A DNA stretch of 11,092 bases from Actinomycetes bacterium (GCA_009781565.1 WQXV01000018.1:1-11092); one strand, 5' to 3'; numbered from the stretch's first letter, positions 1 through 6,709 are shown. A program made the numbers and translations. The notes: generated from the sequence alone by a model not told the origin.

Positions 1-57
1 CATGATCCAATTATCATCCTTCTACTAGGAGCATTAAAAGCCTTGATTGAGAAATCC

Positions 58-600
58 CTATATATCGCTGCGCCAGGGTTTGACGATGCCATATTCGAGC
101 TCGACAATGCCGCCTGCCCATTCTTTCGTGCGCACAAGCTCCAGCGTTTTATACCTTTCGAGCACATCGACCGTGCCGATCCCGTTTCCCAGCAGGATCG
201 GTTGGATGAAGATGCGCAGCTTGTCGACCAGACCGGCATTGAGCAGCGAAGTCGCCAGTTCGGCTCCCCCACCCAGCCAGATCGGACCGCCGACGGCGAT
301 CTTGAGCCGTGCGACGACCTTCTCAGCATCTTCATGTTCTATGACCACGTTGGGCGTGATCGGCTCGAGTTCGCGCTCGGAAAACACGATCACCTCACGG
401 TCAGGATAGGGAAAATCGCCCTCGATACCCATGATGTGCTCATAGGTATGCGAACCGAAGAGTATCGTATCGATCCCCTGGTAGAACTCCTCATAACCAT
501 AGTCCTCATGGGGAGCTCCGCTCATCCATCCCACCTTGCCATCGACATCAGCGATGAACCCGTCGACACTTTGTGTCAGATAGTAGATGACCTCACGCAT
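58..600 (-). CDS. RibD C-terminal / dihydrofolate reductase-like family protein
   Basis: This 180-residue protein belongs to the RibD_C/DHFR-like fold, close in type to the small uncharacterised reductases of Bacillus (YyaP/YwjB type). Visible motifs are an N-terminal first strand with SVDGFIA at residues 11-17, GSHTYEHI at 49-56, and the most diagnostic part, LGGGAELATSLL at 109-120 followed by DKLRIFIQPILLGNG at 126-140. The family binds NADPH in this glycine-rich segment; the true substrate of most members is unknown, and I would not call it folA or ribD. Length is normal for the family. The ATG at 600 is preceded by GGAG six bases upstream, lying inside the last codons of dapB, and the two genes are separated by 3 nt, so it is very likely co-transcribed with dapB and translationally coupled. 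No clear terminator is visible after its stop before the window ends. Confidence 0.9.
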   Translation of the reverse strand: MREVIYYLTQSVDGFIADVDGKVGWMSGAPHEDYGYEEFYQGIDTILFGSHTYEHIMGIEGDFPYPDREVIVFSERELEPITPNVVIEHEDAEKVVARLKIAVGGPIWLGGGAELATSLLNAGLVDKLRIFIQPILLGNGIGTVDVLERYKTLELVRTKEWAGGIVELEYGIVKPWRSDI

Positions 601-603
601 AAG

Positions 604-1317
604 TCACTCCAGATCCAAAAAATGCTCGAGGCCCACGATCAAACCGCTCCTGTCTCCCACCTCTCGGCAGGCCAGCAGTACTCCCGGCATGAACGAGGTG
701 CGATCGATCGAGTCGTGGCGCAGAGTCAGCGTCTGCCCCACATCTCCCAAGATCACTTCTTGGTGCGCCACCAATCCAGGCAGGCGCACACTATGGATCT
801 CGGGATCACCCTCCATCATCTGGGCGGTCCGCAGAGCGGTACCGCTCGGTTTGTCCAGTTTCTTGTCATGGTGCAGCTCGATGATCTCGGCTTTCTCCAT
901 CACTTTCGAGGCATCCTTGGCAAATTTCATCAGCAGCACGGCGCCCACCGCGAAGTTGGGCGCGACGAACAAGCAGGTGTTCTCATCACCGAGCTCTGCC
1001 AACTCGGTCAGTGTCTCATCGGAAAGCCCCGTAGTCCCGACCACACAGTCTATGTTGCGCGGCAGAGCCACCCTCAGGTTGTCGGCGACCACATCAGGTC
1101 GGGTGAAATCGACCAAAACGTCGGGTTCTGCCGCATCGAGCGCCTCGGCTAGATCGGTGTAGGCACCGCAGTTCTCACCTGCAAGACACTGACAAGGTTC
1201 GTCTGCATAGGCAGGATCGATGCAGGCGACCAGTTCCAGATCGTCTGCCGTGCTGAGCGCCTCGACCACCTGCTGTCCCATTTTGCCCTGCGCACCGACG
1301 ATGGCGACTCGTTTCAT
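604..1317 (-). CDS. dapB: 4-hydroxy-tetrahydrodipicolinate reductase (DapB)
   Basis: DapB reduces 4-hydroxy-tetrahydrodipicolinate with NAD(P)H in the cytoplasmic lysine/diaminopimelate pathway. From the ATG at 1317 it is 237 residues, a typical short actinobacterial length. Seen in order: Rossmann loop GAQGKMG (8-14), VDF (69-71), GTTG (94-97), APNFAVG (119-125), and the catalytic signature ELHHDKKLDKPSGTAL (147-162) with the paired histidines, lysine and SGT. The C-terminal VAHQEV and RTSFMPGVLLA segments are also typical of the family. A second start, GTG at 1338, adds seven residues (MNEQENV) and also has an AGGAG seven bases upstream. I prefer ATG 1317 because AGGAG sits six bases before it, MKRVAIVGA fits family N-termini, and the likely transcription start lies almost on the upstream Shine-Dalgarno. 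Unusual: four cysteines cluster at residues 32, 42, 44 and 50. First gene of a two-gene operon. Confidence 0.96.
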   Translation of the reverse strand: MKRVAIVGAQGKMGQQVVEALSTADDLELVACIDPAYADEPCQCLAGENCGAYTDLAEALDAAEPDVLVDFTRPDVVADNLRVALPRNIDCVVGTTGLSDETLTELAELGDENTCLFVAPNFAVGAVLLMKFAKDASKVMEKAEIIELHHDKKLDKPSGTALRTAQMMEGDPEIHSVRLPGLVAHQEVILGDVGQTLTLRHDSIDRTSFMPGVLLACREVGDRSGLIVGLEHFLDLE

Positions 1318-1353
1318 GACATTCTCCTGTTCGTTCACTTTAATTCTCCTACC

Positions 1354-1359
1354 ATTGTA
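1354..1359 (-). promoter_or_regulatory. Candidate dapB promoter -10 element (TACAAT)
   Basis: On the minus strand the sequence reads GCGTACAATGG, a near-consensus sigma-70 type -10 hexamer. Transcription would begin near 1347. No convincing -35 is visible at 16-18 bp; the best is ATTAAG at 1382-1377. The same TACAAT occurs before rpsO and pyrH. Position and sequence support it; activity is inferred. Confidence 0.5.
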
Positions 1360-1362
1360 CGC

Positions 1363-1368
1363 TAGAAT
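1363..1368 (+). promoter_or_regulatory. Candidate lemA promoter -10 element (TAGAAT)
   Basis: TAGAAT lies about 42 bp before the lemA ATG, placing a start site near 1375 and leaving a short leader containing the AGAGGAG ribosome binding site at 1397-1403. The -35 region is weak (TTTAAT at 18 bp spacing). It is only 3 bp away from the opposing dapB -10 hexamer, so the two promoters would be back to back and probably mutually exclusive in polymerase occupancy. Moderate to low confidence. Confidence 0.35.
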
Positions 1369-1409
1369 AGAGGGTGCTTAATCGTCAATGACGAAGAGAG
1401 GAGTCCGTT

Positions 1410-1985
1410 ATGGAATTTGGATTAGGTCTTATTGGACTATTGGGCCTGCTGGGCCTGCTTGCGGTGCTCGCACTGTGGGCGATCGGTCAATACAATATGC
1501 TCGTCAAGCTGCGCAACGCGGTCGAGGAAGCGTTCTCGACCATGGATGTCTATCTCAAAAAACGCTTCGATCTGGTACCCAACCTGGTCGAGACGGTCAA
1601 GGGATTTGCGGCTCACGAGTCCGGTGTACTGCAAGCGGTCACCGAAGCACGTTCGATGATCCAATCGGCGACCACCACCGAGCAAAAGATCGAGGGAGAG
1701 AATATGCTCACCGGAGCCCTGCGCTCACTGTTCGCGGTCAGCGAGGCATATCCCGATCTCAAAGCGAACCAGAACTTCTTGGATCTGCAACGCCAGCTCA
1801 ATGTCATCGAGACCGACATTGCACAATCGCGTAAGTTCTACAACGGCGTCGTCAAGCAGTTCAACAACCGTGTCGAGATGTTCCCCTCCAACATCTTTGC
1901 CAATATCTTTGGATTCACTCGCTTCCCGTTCTTCGAGGTTGCAAGCGAAGTCGAGCGCGAGGCTGTCGCCGTAAGCTTTGCCTAA
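1410..1985 (+). CDS. lemA: LemA family membrane-anchored protein
   Basis: The 191-residue product is a full-length LemA family protein. It opens with a leucine/glycine-rich membrane segment (about residues 4-26) that anchors it with a long helical domain outside or beside the membrane. Family hallmarks seen in order are YNMLVKLRNAVEEAFS (28-43), DVYLKKRFDLVPNLVETVKG (46-65), the LTGALRSLFAVSEAYPDLKAN stretch (100-120) and the FYNGVVKQFNNRVEMFPSN segment (143-161). The start has an excellent ribosome binding site, AGAGGAG six bases upstream. The stop codon overlaps the ATG of the next gene by one base (TAATG), pointing to translational coupling with the DUF2207 protein. LemA proteins have no settled biochemical role; some are linked to envelope stress or associated membrane proteins. 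Function here is inferred only as a partner of its neighbour. Confidence 0.93.
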   Translation: MEFGLGLIGLLGLLGLLAVLALWAIGQYNMLVKLRNAVEEAFSTMDVYLKKRFDLVPNLVETVKGFAAHESGVLQAVTEARSMIQSATTTEQKIEGENMLTGALRSLFAVSEAYPDLKANQNFLDLQRQLNVIETDIAQSRKFYNGVVKQFNNRVEMFPSNIFANIFGFTRFPFFEVASEVEREAVAVSFA

Positions 1986-3907
1986 TGGCCCGGCGAGCTC
2001 TCGCGAGCCTGCTGGTCGCTGTGGTGCTGTGCGGGGTGGCGCTCATTGCGCTACCTCGCTCGGCTGAAGCAGCTCCTGCTGGCTATGTGATATCCAACTA
2101 TGATGTGACCATCGTCGTCAACGATGACAACTCCTACGATGTCACCGAGACGATCGATGTCGAGTTTTCTGCGCAACGCCATGGCATCTTTCGCACGATT
2201 CCGTTCGGCTCGACCTCAGGCTTTCCTGCCGAGGTCCGCAATATTCGCGTCGAGGGCGGACCATTTACGACCGAATGGGAGTCCACCCAGGTCAACGTGC
2301 GTATCGGAGACCCCAACCGGTTCGCCGATCCACTCATGCGCTACGTTCTGCGCTACACCTTCTATGTGGGCGATGATGCCAATCCCGATTTTGATGAGTT
2401 CTACTTCAACATCATCGGTACCGAATGGGATACTTCGATCCTCAACGTCACCTTCACCGTCGTGATGCCGCATCCCTTCGATGAGGGCGATCTCAATATC
2501 ACGGCAGGCTCGTACGGCTCGATCGCCAATGTCGGATACCTGTCCTATCAGGTCGATGGCAACACGATCACCGGATTCACGGTGCAACCTCTCCTTCCAC
2601 GTGAAGGTATCACGGTCGCACTGACACTTCCGGAGGGCTACTACACCGATGTGTCGCCACGCTTTGATTGGACGGTCCTGCTGGCTTGGCTCGGCCTACT
2701 GCTCTTTCCGTTGATCGCCGCTCTGATCTGGTGGTTGTGGCGCATATGGCGTCGCAATGAGACGATCTTTCCCAGCGTCCAGTTCTATCCTCCGGAGGGT
2801 ATGACCTCGGCCGATGTGGGATTTATCATGGATGGAGCCTCCTCACCGCGCGAGATCACCTCACTGCTCTTCTATTGGGCGGGAAAGGGAAACATCGCGA
2901 TCGAGGAGAGCACCAAACGCCAGATATTCGGATCGAACACGACCTACACCTTCAAGCGGCTCAAGTCACTTGATCCAGCCACCTCGAAGCCCTATGAGCA
3001 GAAACTGTTCAATCAGCTCTTCGCGCTGGGCGATGGCAACACCGTGACTTCGAAGCAGTTGGAGTACCGCTTCCACGAGCACATCACGAAAGCGCAGCAA
3101 GGTGTCGCTGCCTTCTTCACCGATATCGACGAGACCCGGATCGTGGCCAAGACCAACACCCGTTTCGTGATACTGGCAGGTCTTCTGACGATTCTATGCG
3201 CGCTCCTGATCATGCCTATCGCCGCACCGTTTCTGTGGATATATCAGTTCGGTCTGTCCTACGCGTTCGTTACCGGCAGTGTTCTCGCTGGAGCCCTGTG
3301 CGTATTGTTCTATCTGTTCTTCAAGCCCTATACCGACCGGGTCCATGCGACCGGTGCCACCTGGTTCCTCTCGGTGGTGGCCGGTATCCTCGCTTTGATC
3401 GTCGCTGCGATCCTGTTAGTGGCACCTTTCGCGTTCTCGGAAGCCCCGGTTTTCATCAAACCGCTGGCAACTCTGTTGGGTCTTGCGGCGGTCGCTTTGG
3501 GAGGTTGGGCTCTATCCACTCCCTATCGACGCACACCGCTGGGCGATGACTATATGGGTCGTCTGTTAGGTTTTCGCGAGTTTCTCAAAGTGGCTGAAAA
3601 GGACCGCATTGAGATGCTACTCGAGGAGAATCCCTCCTACTTCTTTGACACGCTGCCCTTCGCTTTGGTCATGGGTGTGACCGGCATCTGGGCTGATAAG
3701 TTCAAAGATATCGAGATGCAACCACCCGAGTGGTTCACCTCTGATTCGGGAGTGCCGTTCGCACCGATCATCTTCATGAACACCATGAACTCGTCGCTGA
3801 ACACCATGAGCACCGTCGCGACCTCGAGCCCTGCTCAGTCAGGCGGAAGCTCGGGTGGCGGATTCAGTGGTGGAGGATTCGGCGGCGGAGGCGGTGGCAG
3901 CTGGTAA
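1985..3907 (+). CDS. DUF2207 domain-containing membrane protein with Gly-rich tail
   Basis: A 640-residue predicted membrane protein. Residues 1-29 form a signal peptide (two arginines, hydrophobic core, AEA cleavage-like site). Residues 33-220 are an exported beta-rich domain with the DUF2207 pattern (DVTIVVNDDNSYDVTETIDVEF, then HGIFRTIP). A membrane helix follows at about 230-253, ending in a basic RIWRR. Residues 260-390 are a cytoplasmic-looking domain. Four further hydrophobic helices lie at about 394-420, 427-446, 460-482 and 490-511. Residues 525-570 carry the conserved GFREFLKVAEKDRIEML, LPFALVMGV and W pattern. The end is low complexity, residues 619-640, almost all Gly/Ser/Phe and terminating in SW. 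The start is fixed by TAATG overlap with lemA. The family has no known activity; LemA and DUF2207 proteins are commonly encoded together, which suggests one envelope complex. Confidence 0.9.
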   Translation: MARRALASLLVAVVLCGVALIALPRSAEAAPAGYVISNYDVTIVVNDDNSYDVTETIDVEFSAQRHGIFRTIPFGSTSGFPAEVRNIRVEGGPFTTEWESTQVNVRIGDPNRFADPLMRYVLRYTFYVGDDANPDFDEFYFNIIGTEWDTSILNVTFTVVMPHPFDEGDLNITAGSYGSIANVGYLSYQVDGNTITGFTVQPLLPREGITVALTLPEGYYTDVSPRFDWTVLLAWLGLLLFPLIAALIWWLWRIWRRNETIFPSVQFYPPEGMTSADVGFIMDGASSPREITSLLFYWAGKGNIAIEESTKRQIFGSNTTYTFKRLKSLDPATSKPYEQKLFNQLFALGDGNTVTSKQLEYRFHEHITKAQQGVAAFFTDIDETRIVAKTNTRFVILAGLLTILCALLIMPIAAPFLWIYQFGLSYAFVTGSVLAGALCVLFYLFFKPYTDRVHATGATWFLSVVAGILALIVAAILLVAPFAFSEAPVFIKPLATLLGLAAVALGGWALSTPYRRTPLGDDYMGRLLGFREFLKVAEKDRIEMLLEENPSYFFDTLPFALVMGVTGIWADKFKDIEMQPPEWFTSDSGVPFAPIIFMNTMNSSLNTMSTVATSSPAQSGGSSGGGFSGGGFGGGGGGSW

Positions 3908-3928
3908 TTGCCAGTATTAGTAGCAACG

Positions 3929-3963
3929 AACAAAAAGCGCCCGACAGGGTGCTTTTTGTTTCT
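3929..3963 (+). terminator. Rho-independent terminator, probably bidirectional
   Basis: CAAAAAGCGCCC (3931-3942) pairs with GGGTGCTTTTTG (3947-3958) around the loop GACA, with one G-U wobble; A-T pairs extend the stem outward. The right arm supplies a T-rich end for transcripts of lemA-DUF2207, starting 21 bases after the DUF2207 stop. The mirror sequence also ends in a T run on the minus strand, so it can stop rpsO-pnp transcripts about 130 bases beyond the pnp stop. Confidence 0.9.
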
Positions 3964-4088
3964 GTGATGAGGGATGGGACAAGAGCGGAGGAAGACTCTG
4001 CAGCGCACATAAACGCTCGACGGTCAGTCGACAATCAGTTTGTGCGCGAAGCCCCTGACGTAGCTCTTGCCCTATTCCTCATTAACAG
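3962..4088. repeat. Long imperfect inverted repeat; candidate structured RNA
   Basis: The outer arms 3965-3986 and 4063-4084 match at 18 of 22 positions as an inverted repeat with no gap. CTGT (3962-3965) and ACAG (4085-4088) extend the helix past a single bulged base. If transcribed on the plus strand, three of the four differences become G-U wobbles; on the minus strand only one does. Inside are a large internal loop (3987-4002 opposite 4048-4062), then GCGCACA (4003-4009) pairing with TGTGCGC (4041-4047), an A/T pairing, and an apical hairpin TCGAC-GGTCA-GTCGA (4017-4031). It fills almost the whole gap between the terminator and the pnp stop. No coding frame or convincing promoter was found. 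It may be a 3' untranslated structure of pnp, an independent small RNA, or a small element remnant. Confidence 0.5.
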
Positions 4089-4091
4089 TAT

Positions 4092-6269
4092 CTAATTCCG
4101 TCGGCGCGGTTTGCGATCGTTGTTGCGTCGGTCGCCTCCGCGACGGTCGCCTCCATCGCGACCACGACCACCATCGCCGCTTCCTTCTGGGGCATCGGGT
4201 TTGTCGAGACGATCCAGAGAGATCTTCCCGTTGGAGTCGATCTCGAGCACCTCGACCTTGACCTCGTCACCGATCGAGAGAACATCATCGACCGTACCGA
4301 CGCGTCCGTTGGCCACACGTGAGATATGCAGCAGACCATCTTTGCCCGGCAAGAGCTCGACAAAGGCACCGAACGACTGAATCGAGACGACCCGTCCGTC
4401 ATAGACCTCCCCTACCTCGGGATCTTTGACGATCAAGTTGATACGACGAGCTGCTTGCTCACCGCCGGTATCCTTACTTGCGATATAGATCGTACCGTCC
4501 TCATTGATGTCGATCTGCGCGCCGGTCTCTTCCTGAATAGCACGGATGACCTTTCCGCCGGTACCGATGACCTCACGGATCTTGTCGACTGGGATCTTGA
4601 TGGTGATGATACGAGGCGCGTTCTCGGAGAGCTCGGCTCTTGGTTCTGGCAGGACCTCTTGCATCTTGGATAGTATGAAGGCACGCCCCTCATTGGCCTG
4701 GCGCAATGCCTGGGTCAAGATCTCGACCGAGAGACCTGCTGCCTTGTTATCCATCTGCAACGCGGTAATGCCCGCAGGCGTCCCCGCGACCTTGAAGTCC
4801 ATATCGCCTAAGAAATCCTCGAGACCTTGGATGTCACTTAAGATGGCGAGCTGGTCTCGCTCTTTGATCAGTCCGATCGCAATGCCGTAGCCCGGAGCAC
4901 TGATCAGCACACCGGCATCCATCAAGGCCAGCGTCGATCCGCACACCGATGCCATCGATGAGGAACCGTTGCTCTCCAGCACTTCGCTTACCACGCGGAT
5001 CGCGTAGGGAAAGTCATCTTCGATGGGAAGCACGGGAGCCAGTGCACGCTCAGCAAGCGCGCCATGTCCGATATCGCGGCGTTTCGGACCACGCATGAAA
5101 CCGGTCTCGCCGGTACAGAACGGCGGGAAATTGTAGTGATGCATGTAGCGCTTACCCTCGATCGGATCGATCGTATCGAGACGCTGCCATTCGCTGAGCA
5201 TACCCAACGTCGCGATCGAGAGCACCTGGGTCTGTCCGCGGGTGAACAGCCCCGAGCCATGTACCTGGGGCACATAGCCGACCTTGACCGAGATCGGGCG
5301 GATCTCGGTGGAGCTGCGTCCATCGGCACGCTCACCCTCACCCAGCACCATCGCACGCATGGTCTTTTTCTCAAGCGCTTTGAGCGCAGCTTTGATGTAC
5401 TTGCCGTTCTCTTCGATCTCCTCGTCGCTGAAGAGCGCCGTCAGCTCTTCCTTGACCGCGGCGACATCGTCCATACGCGCGAGCTTATCGGCGTTGTGCA
5501 GCGCAGCGTTCATCTTATCGGCACCGGCAGCAAAGACCTTCTCCTCGATCCACTCCGGTGTGGTGTCCATCTCTATCTCAAGCGGTGTGATCTCGATCTG
5601 CGAGAGGAAGCGCTCCTGTGCGGCGCAGAACTCTCCGATGGCTTTTTGCGCGAAGGCCAAGGCCTCGAGCATCACATCTTCTGATATCTCATGGGCCCCC
5701 GCTTCGATCATATAGACCGCATCGACACTCCCGCCGATGACCAGATCCAGATCTGAGGCCTCAGCCTCTTCATAGGTCGGGTTGACGATGAACGCGCCGC
5801 TCTCGTCACGAGCGACCCTCACACCGGCCAACGGTCCACCGAAGGGTGCTCCGGCAGCCATGAGCGCGGCACTGGCGCCCATGATGGAGATCACATCGGG
5901 TGGATCGGTTTGGTCGGCTGAGAGCACGGTAGCGACTACTTGTACTTCATTTCTAAAACCACTGTCGAACGCCGAGCGCAGTGGACGGTCGATCATACGG
6001 GCGGTCAACGTGGCACGCTCACTCGCGCGACCCTCACGCTTCAAAAAACCACCGGGGATCTTTCCAGCTGCATACATACGCTCCTCGAAGTCGACGGTCA
6101 ACGGAAAGAAATCCGCATCGCGTGGCTCTTTGCCGACGCAGGCGGTCACCAACACCATCGTGTCATCTTGACGCACGACCACGGCACCGCCGGCTTGCTT
6201 GGCAAGCTCGCCTGTCTCGAGCGAATACGTTTTTCCGAACAGCTCGAATGTTTCTTTGATTTCTGGCAT
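4092..6269 (-). CDS. pnp: Polyribonucleotide nucleotidyltransferase (PNPase)
   Basis: PNPase degrades RNA 3' to 5' with phosphate, and also makes heteropolymeric tails. The 725 residues show the complete family architecture: first RNase PH domain (about 8-145), helical linker (about 150-305), second RNase PH domain (about 315-545), KH domain with GTGG at 569-572, and S1 domain (about 620-688). Active-site features are present: SNGSSSMA near 433-440, D485, D491 and K493 in the LEDFLGDMDFK segment, and MRGPKRRDIGHG (392-403) for phosphate and RNA contacts. The tail 697-725 is Gly/Arg/Asp-rich and ends PRRRN; its DNA carries a 15-bp-period direct repeat encoding GGDRR twice. The ATG at 6269 has AAGGA only two bases upstream, an unusually short spacing, with a purine-rich stretch farther up. 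It lies 48 bp after rpsO, the widely conserved rpsO-pnp operon. Confidence 0.98.
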   Translation of the reverse strand: MPEIKETFELFGKTYSLETGELAKQAGGAVVVRQDDTMVLVTACVGKEPRDADFFPLTVDFEERMYAAGKIPGGFLKREGRASERATLTARMIDRPLRSAFDSGFRNEVQVVATVLSADQTDPPDVISIMGASAALMAAGAPFGGPLAGVRVARDESGAFIVNPTYEEAEASDLDLVIGGSVDAVYMIEAGAHEISEDVMLEALAFAQKAIGEFCAAQERFLSQIEITPLEIEMDTTPEWIEEKVFAAGADKMNAALHNADKLARMDDVAAVKEELTALFSDEEIEENGKYIKAALKALEKKTMRAMVLGEGERADGRSSTEIRPISVKVGYVPQVHGSGLFTRGQTQVLSIATLGMLSEWQRLDTIDPIEGKRYMHHYNFPPFCTGETGFMRGPKRRDIGHGALAERALAPVLPIEDDFPYAIRVVSEVLESNGSSSMASVCGSTLALMDAGVLISAPGYGIAIGLIKERDQLAILSDIQGLEDFLGDMDFKVAGTPAGITALQMDNKAAGLSVEILTQALRQANEGRAFILSKMQEVLPEPRAELSENAPRIITIKIPVDKIREVIGTGGKVIRAIQEETGAQIDINEDGTIYIASKDTGGEQAARRINLIVKDPEVGEVYDGRVVSIQSFGAFVELLPGKDGLLHISRVANGRVGTVDDVLSIGDEVKVEVLEIDSNGKISLDRLDKPDAPEGSGDGGRGRDGGDRRGGDRRNNDRKPRRRN

Positions 6270-6292
6270 ATTCCTTCTTCTCTCTTCACAGC

Positions 6293-6309
6293 CACGCGCC
6301 CCATGCGTG
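6293..6309 (-). other. Small rpsO-pnp intercistronic hairpin
   Basis: On the minus strand CACGC-ATGGGGC-GCGTG forms a five-pair GC-rich hairpin between the rpsO stop and the pnp ribosome binding site. There is no T run, so it is not a terminator. In Escherichia coli the rpsO-pnp interval contains an RNase III-processed structure used in PNPase autoregulation; an equivalent role here is only an analogy, and the stem is short. Confidence 0.3.
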
Positions 6310-6317
6310 TAGCACCT

Positions 6318-6587
6318 CTAACCTCTGATTCCAAGTTTGGCGATCAATTCACGATACGACTCAATATCACGCTTTTGCAGATAGCGCATAAGCCGACGAC
6401 GCTGACCGACCAGCATGAGCAAGCCGCGACGTGTGTGATGGTCGTGCGGATGATCCTTGAGGTGCTCGGTCAGATCCTTGATACGCTGGGTGAGCAGCGC
6501 GATCTGCACCTCGGTCGAACCTGAATCGTGCTCATCTTTGCCGTACTCGGCAATGATGGCGGCGGTCACTTCTTTCGATAGGGGCAT
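6318..6587 (-). CDS. rpsO: 30S ribosomal protein S15
   Basis: S15 binds 16S rRNA early in assembly of the small subunit platform. The 89-residue product is exactly the usual size. It shows the family core GSTEVQIALLTQRIKDLTEHL (residues 23-43), the histidine-rich turn DHPHDHHTRRGL (45-56) and the basic helix VGQRRRLMRYLQKRD (60-74). The ATG at 6587 is preceded by AGGTG with a six-base spacer. It has its own promoter upstream and is followed after 48 bp by pnp, so the two form an operon separate from the dxr cluster upstream, although read-through from dxr is possible because no terminator is visible after dxr. Confidence 0.97.
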   Translation of the reverse strand: MPLSKEVTAAIIAEYGKDEHDSGSTEVQIALLTQRIKDLTEHLKDHPHDHHTRRGLLMLVGQRRRLMRYLQKRDIESYRELIAKLGIRG

Positions 6588-6605
6588 GAGCTACACCTAC
6601 TTTCC

Positions 6606-6633
6606 GCGACAACACGTCGTCCCATGTCGTCGC
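6606..6633 (-). promoter_or_regulatory. Hairpin in the rpsO leader, candidate S15 autoregulatory element
   Basis: In the rpsO leader, on the minus strand, GCGACGACA pairs with TGTTGTCGC over nine positions, one a G-U wobble, around the 10-base loop TGGGACGACG. It ends 18 bases before the start codon, just upstream of the Shine-Dalgarno. S15 represses its own synthesis through leader RNAs in several bacterial phyla, often recognising stems with G-U/G-C steps. The position fits; the structure does not match any class I can name with certainty. Confidence 0.4.
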
Positions 6634-6709
6634 ATACGCCTCAAGCTGAGTCGGTCGAGGGTGTGTCTCGGCACCGCTAAGCAAGAGGTAAACGAATACA
6701 GTGCGACCC

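Noticed and set aside
1..57. A+T-rich left edge with a minus-strand ATG at positions 3-1 and AGAAGGA upstream.
   Set aside because: The Shine-Dalgarno-like run is about 13 bases from the ATG and no coding sequence beyond the codon is available, so a gene start cannot be supported. ATGAT/ATCAT pairing here is too short to call a terminator.
1..1152. Plus-strand reading frame open from the window edge for over 1.1 kb.
   Set aside because: It runs exactly antisense to the RibD_C reductase and dapB, crosses their junction, has no ribosome binding site, and its translation shows no family features. The minus-strand genes have clear motifs and starts.
3801..3907. Low-complexity GGC/GGT run at the end of the DUF2207 gene, considered as a frameshift artefact.
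   Set aside because: The frame stays open and ends in the Gly-rich SW tail typical of such membrane proteins, just before a good terminator.
4113..4180. Short direct repeats in GC-rich DNA at the pnp 3' end, considered as a tandem repeat or CRISPR-like element.
   Set aside because: The repeat encodes the GGDRR-rich tail of PNPase in frame, with only two copies and no spacers.
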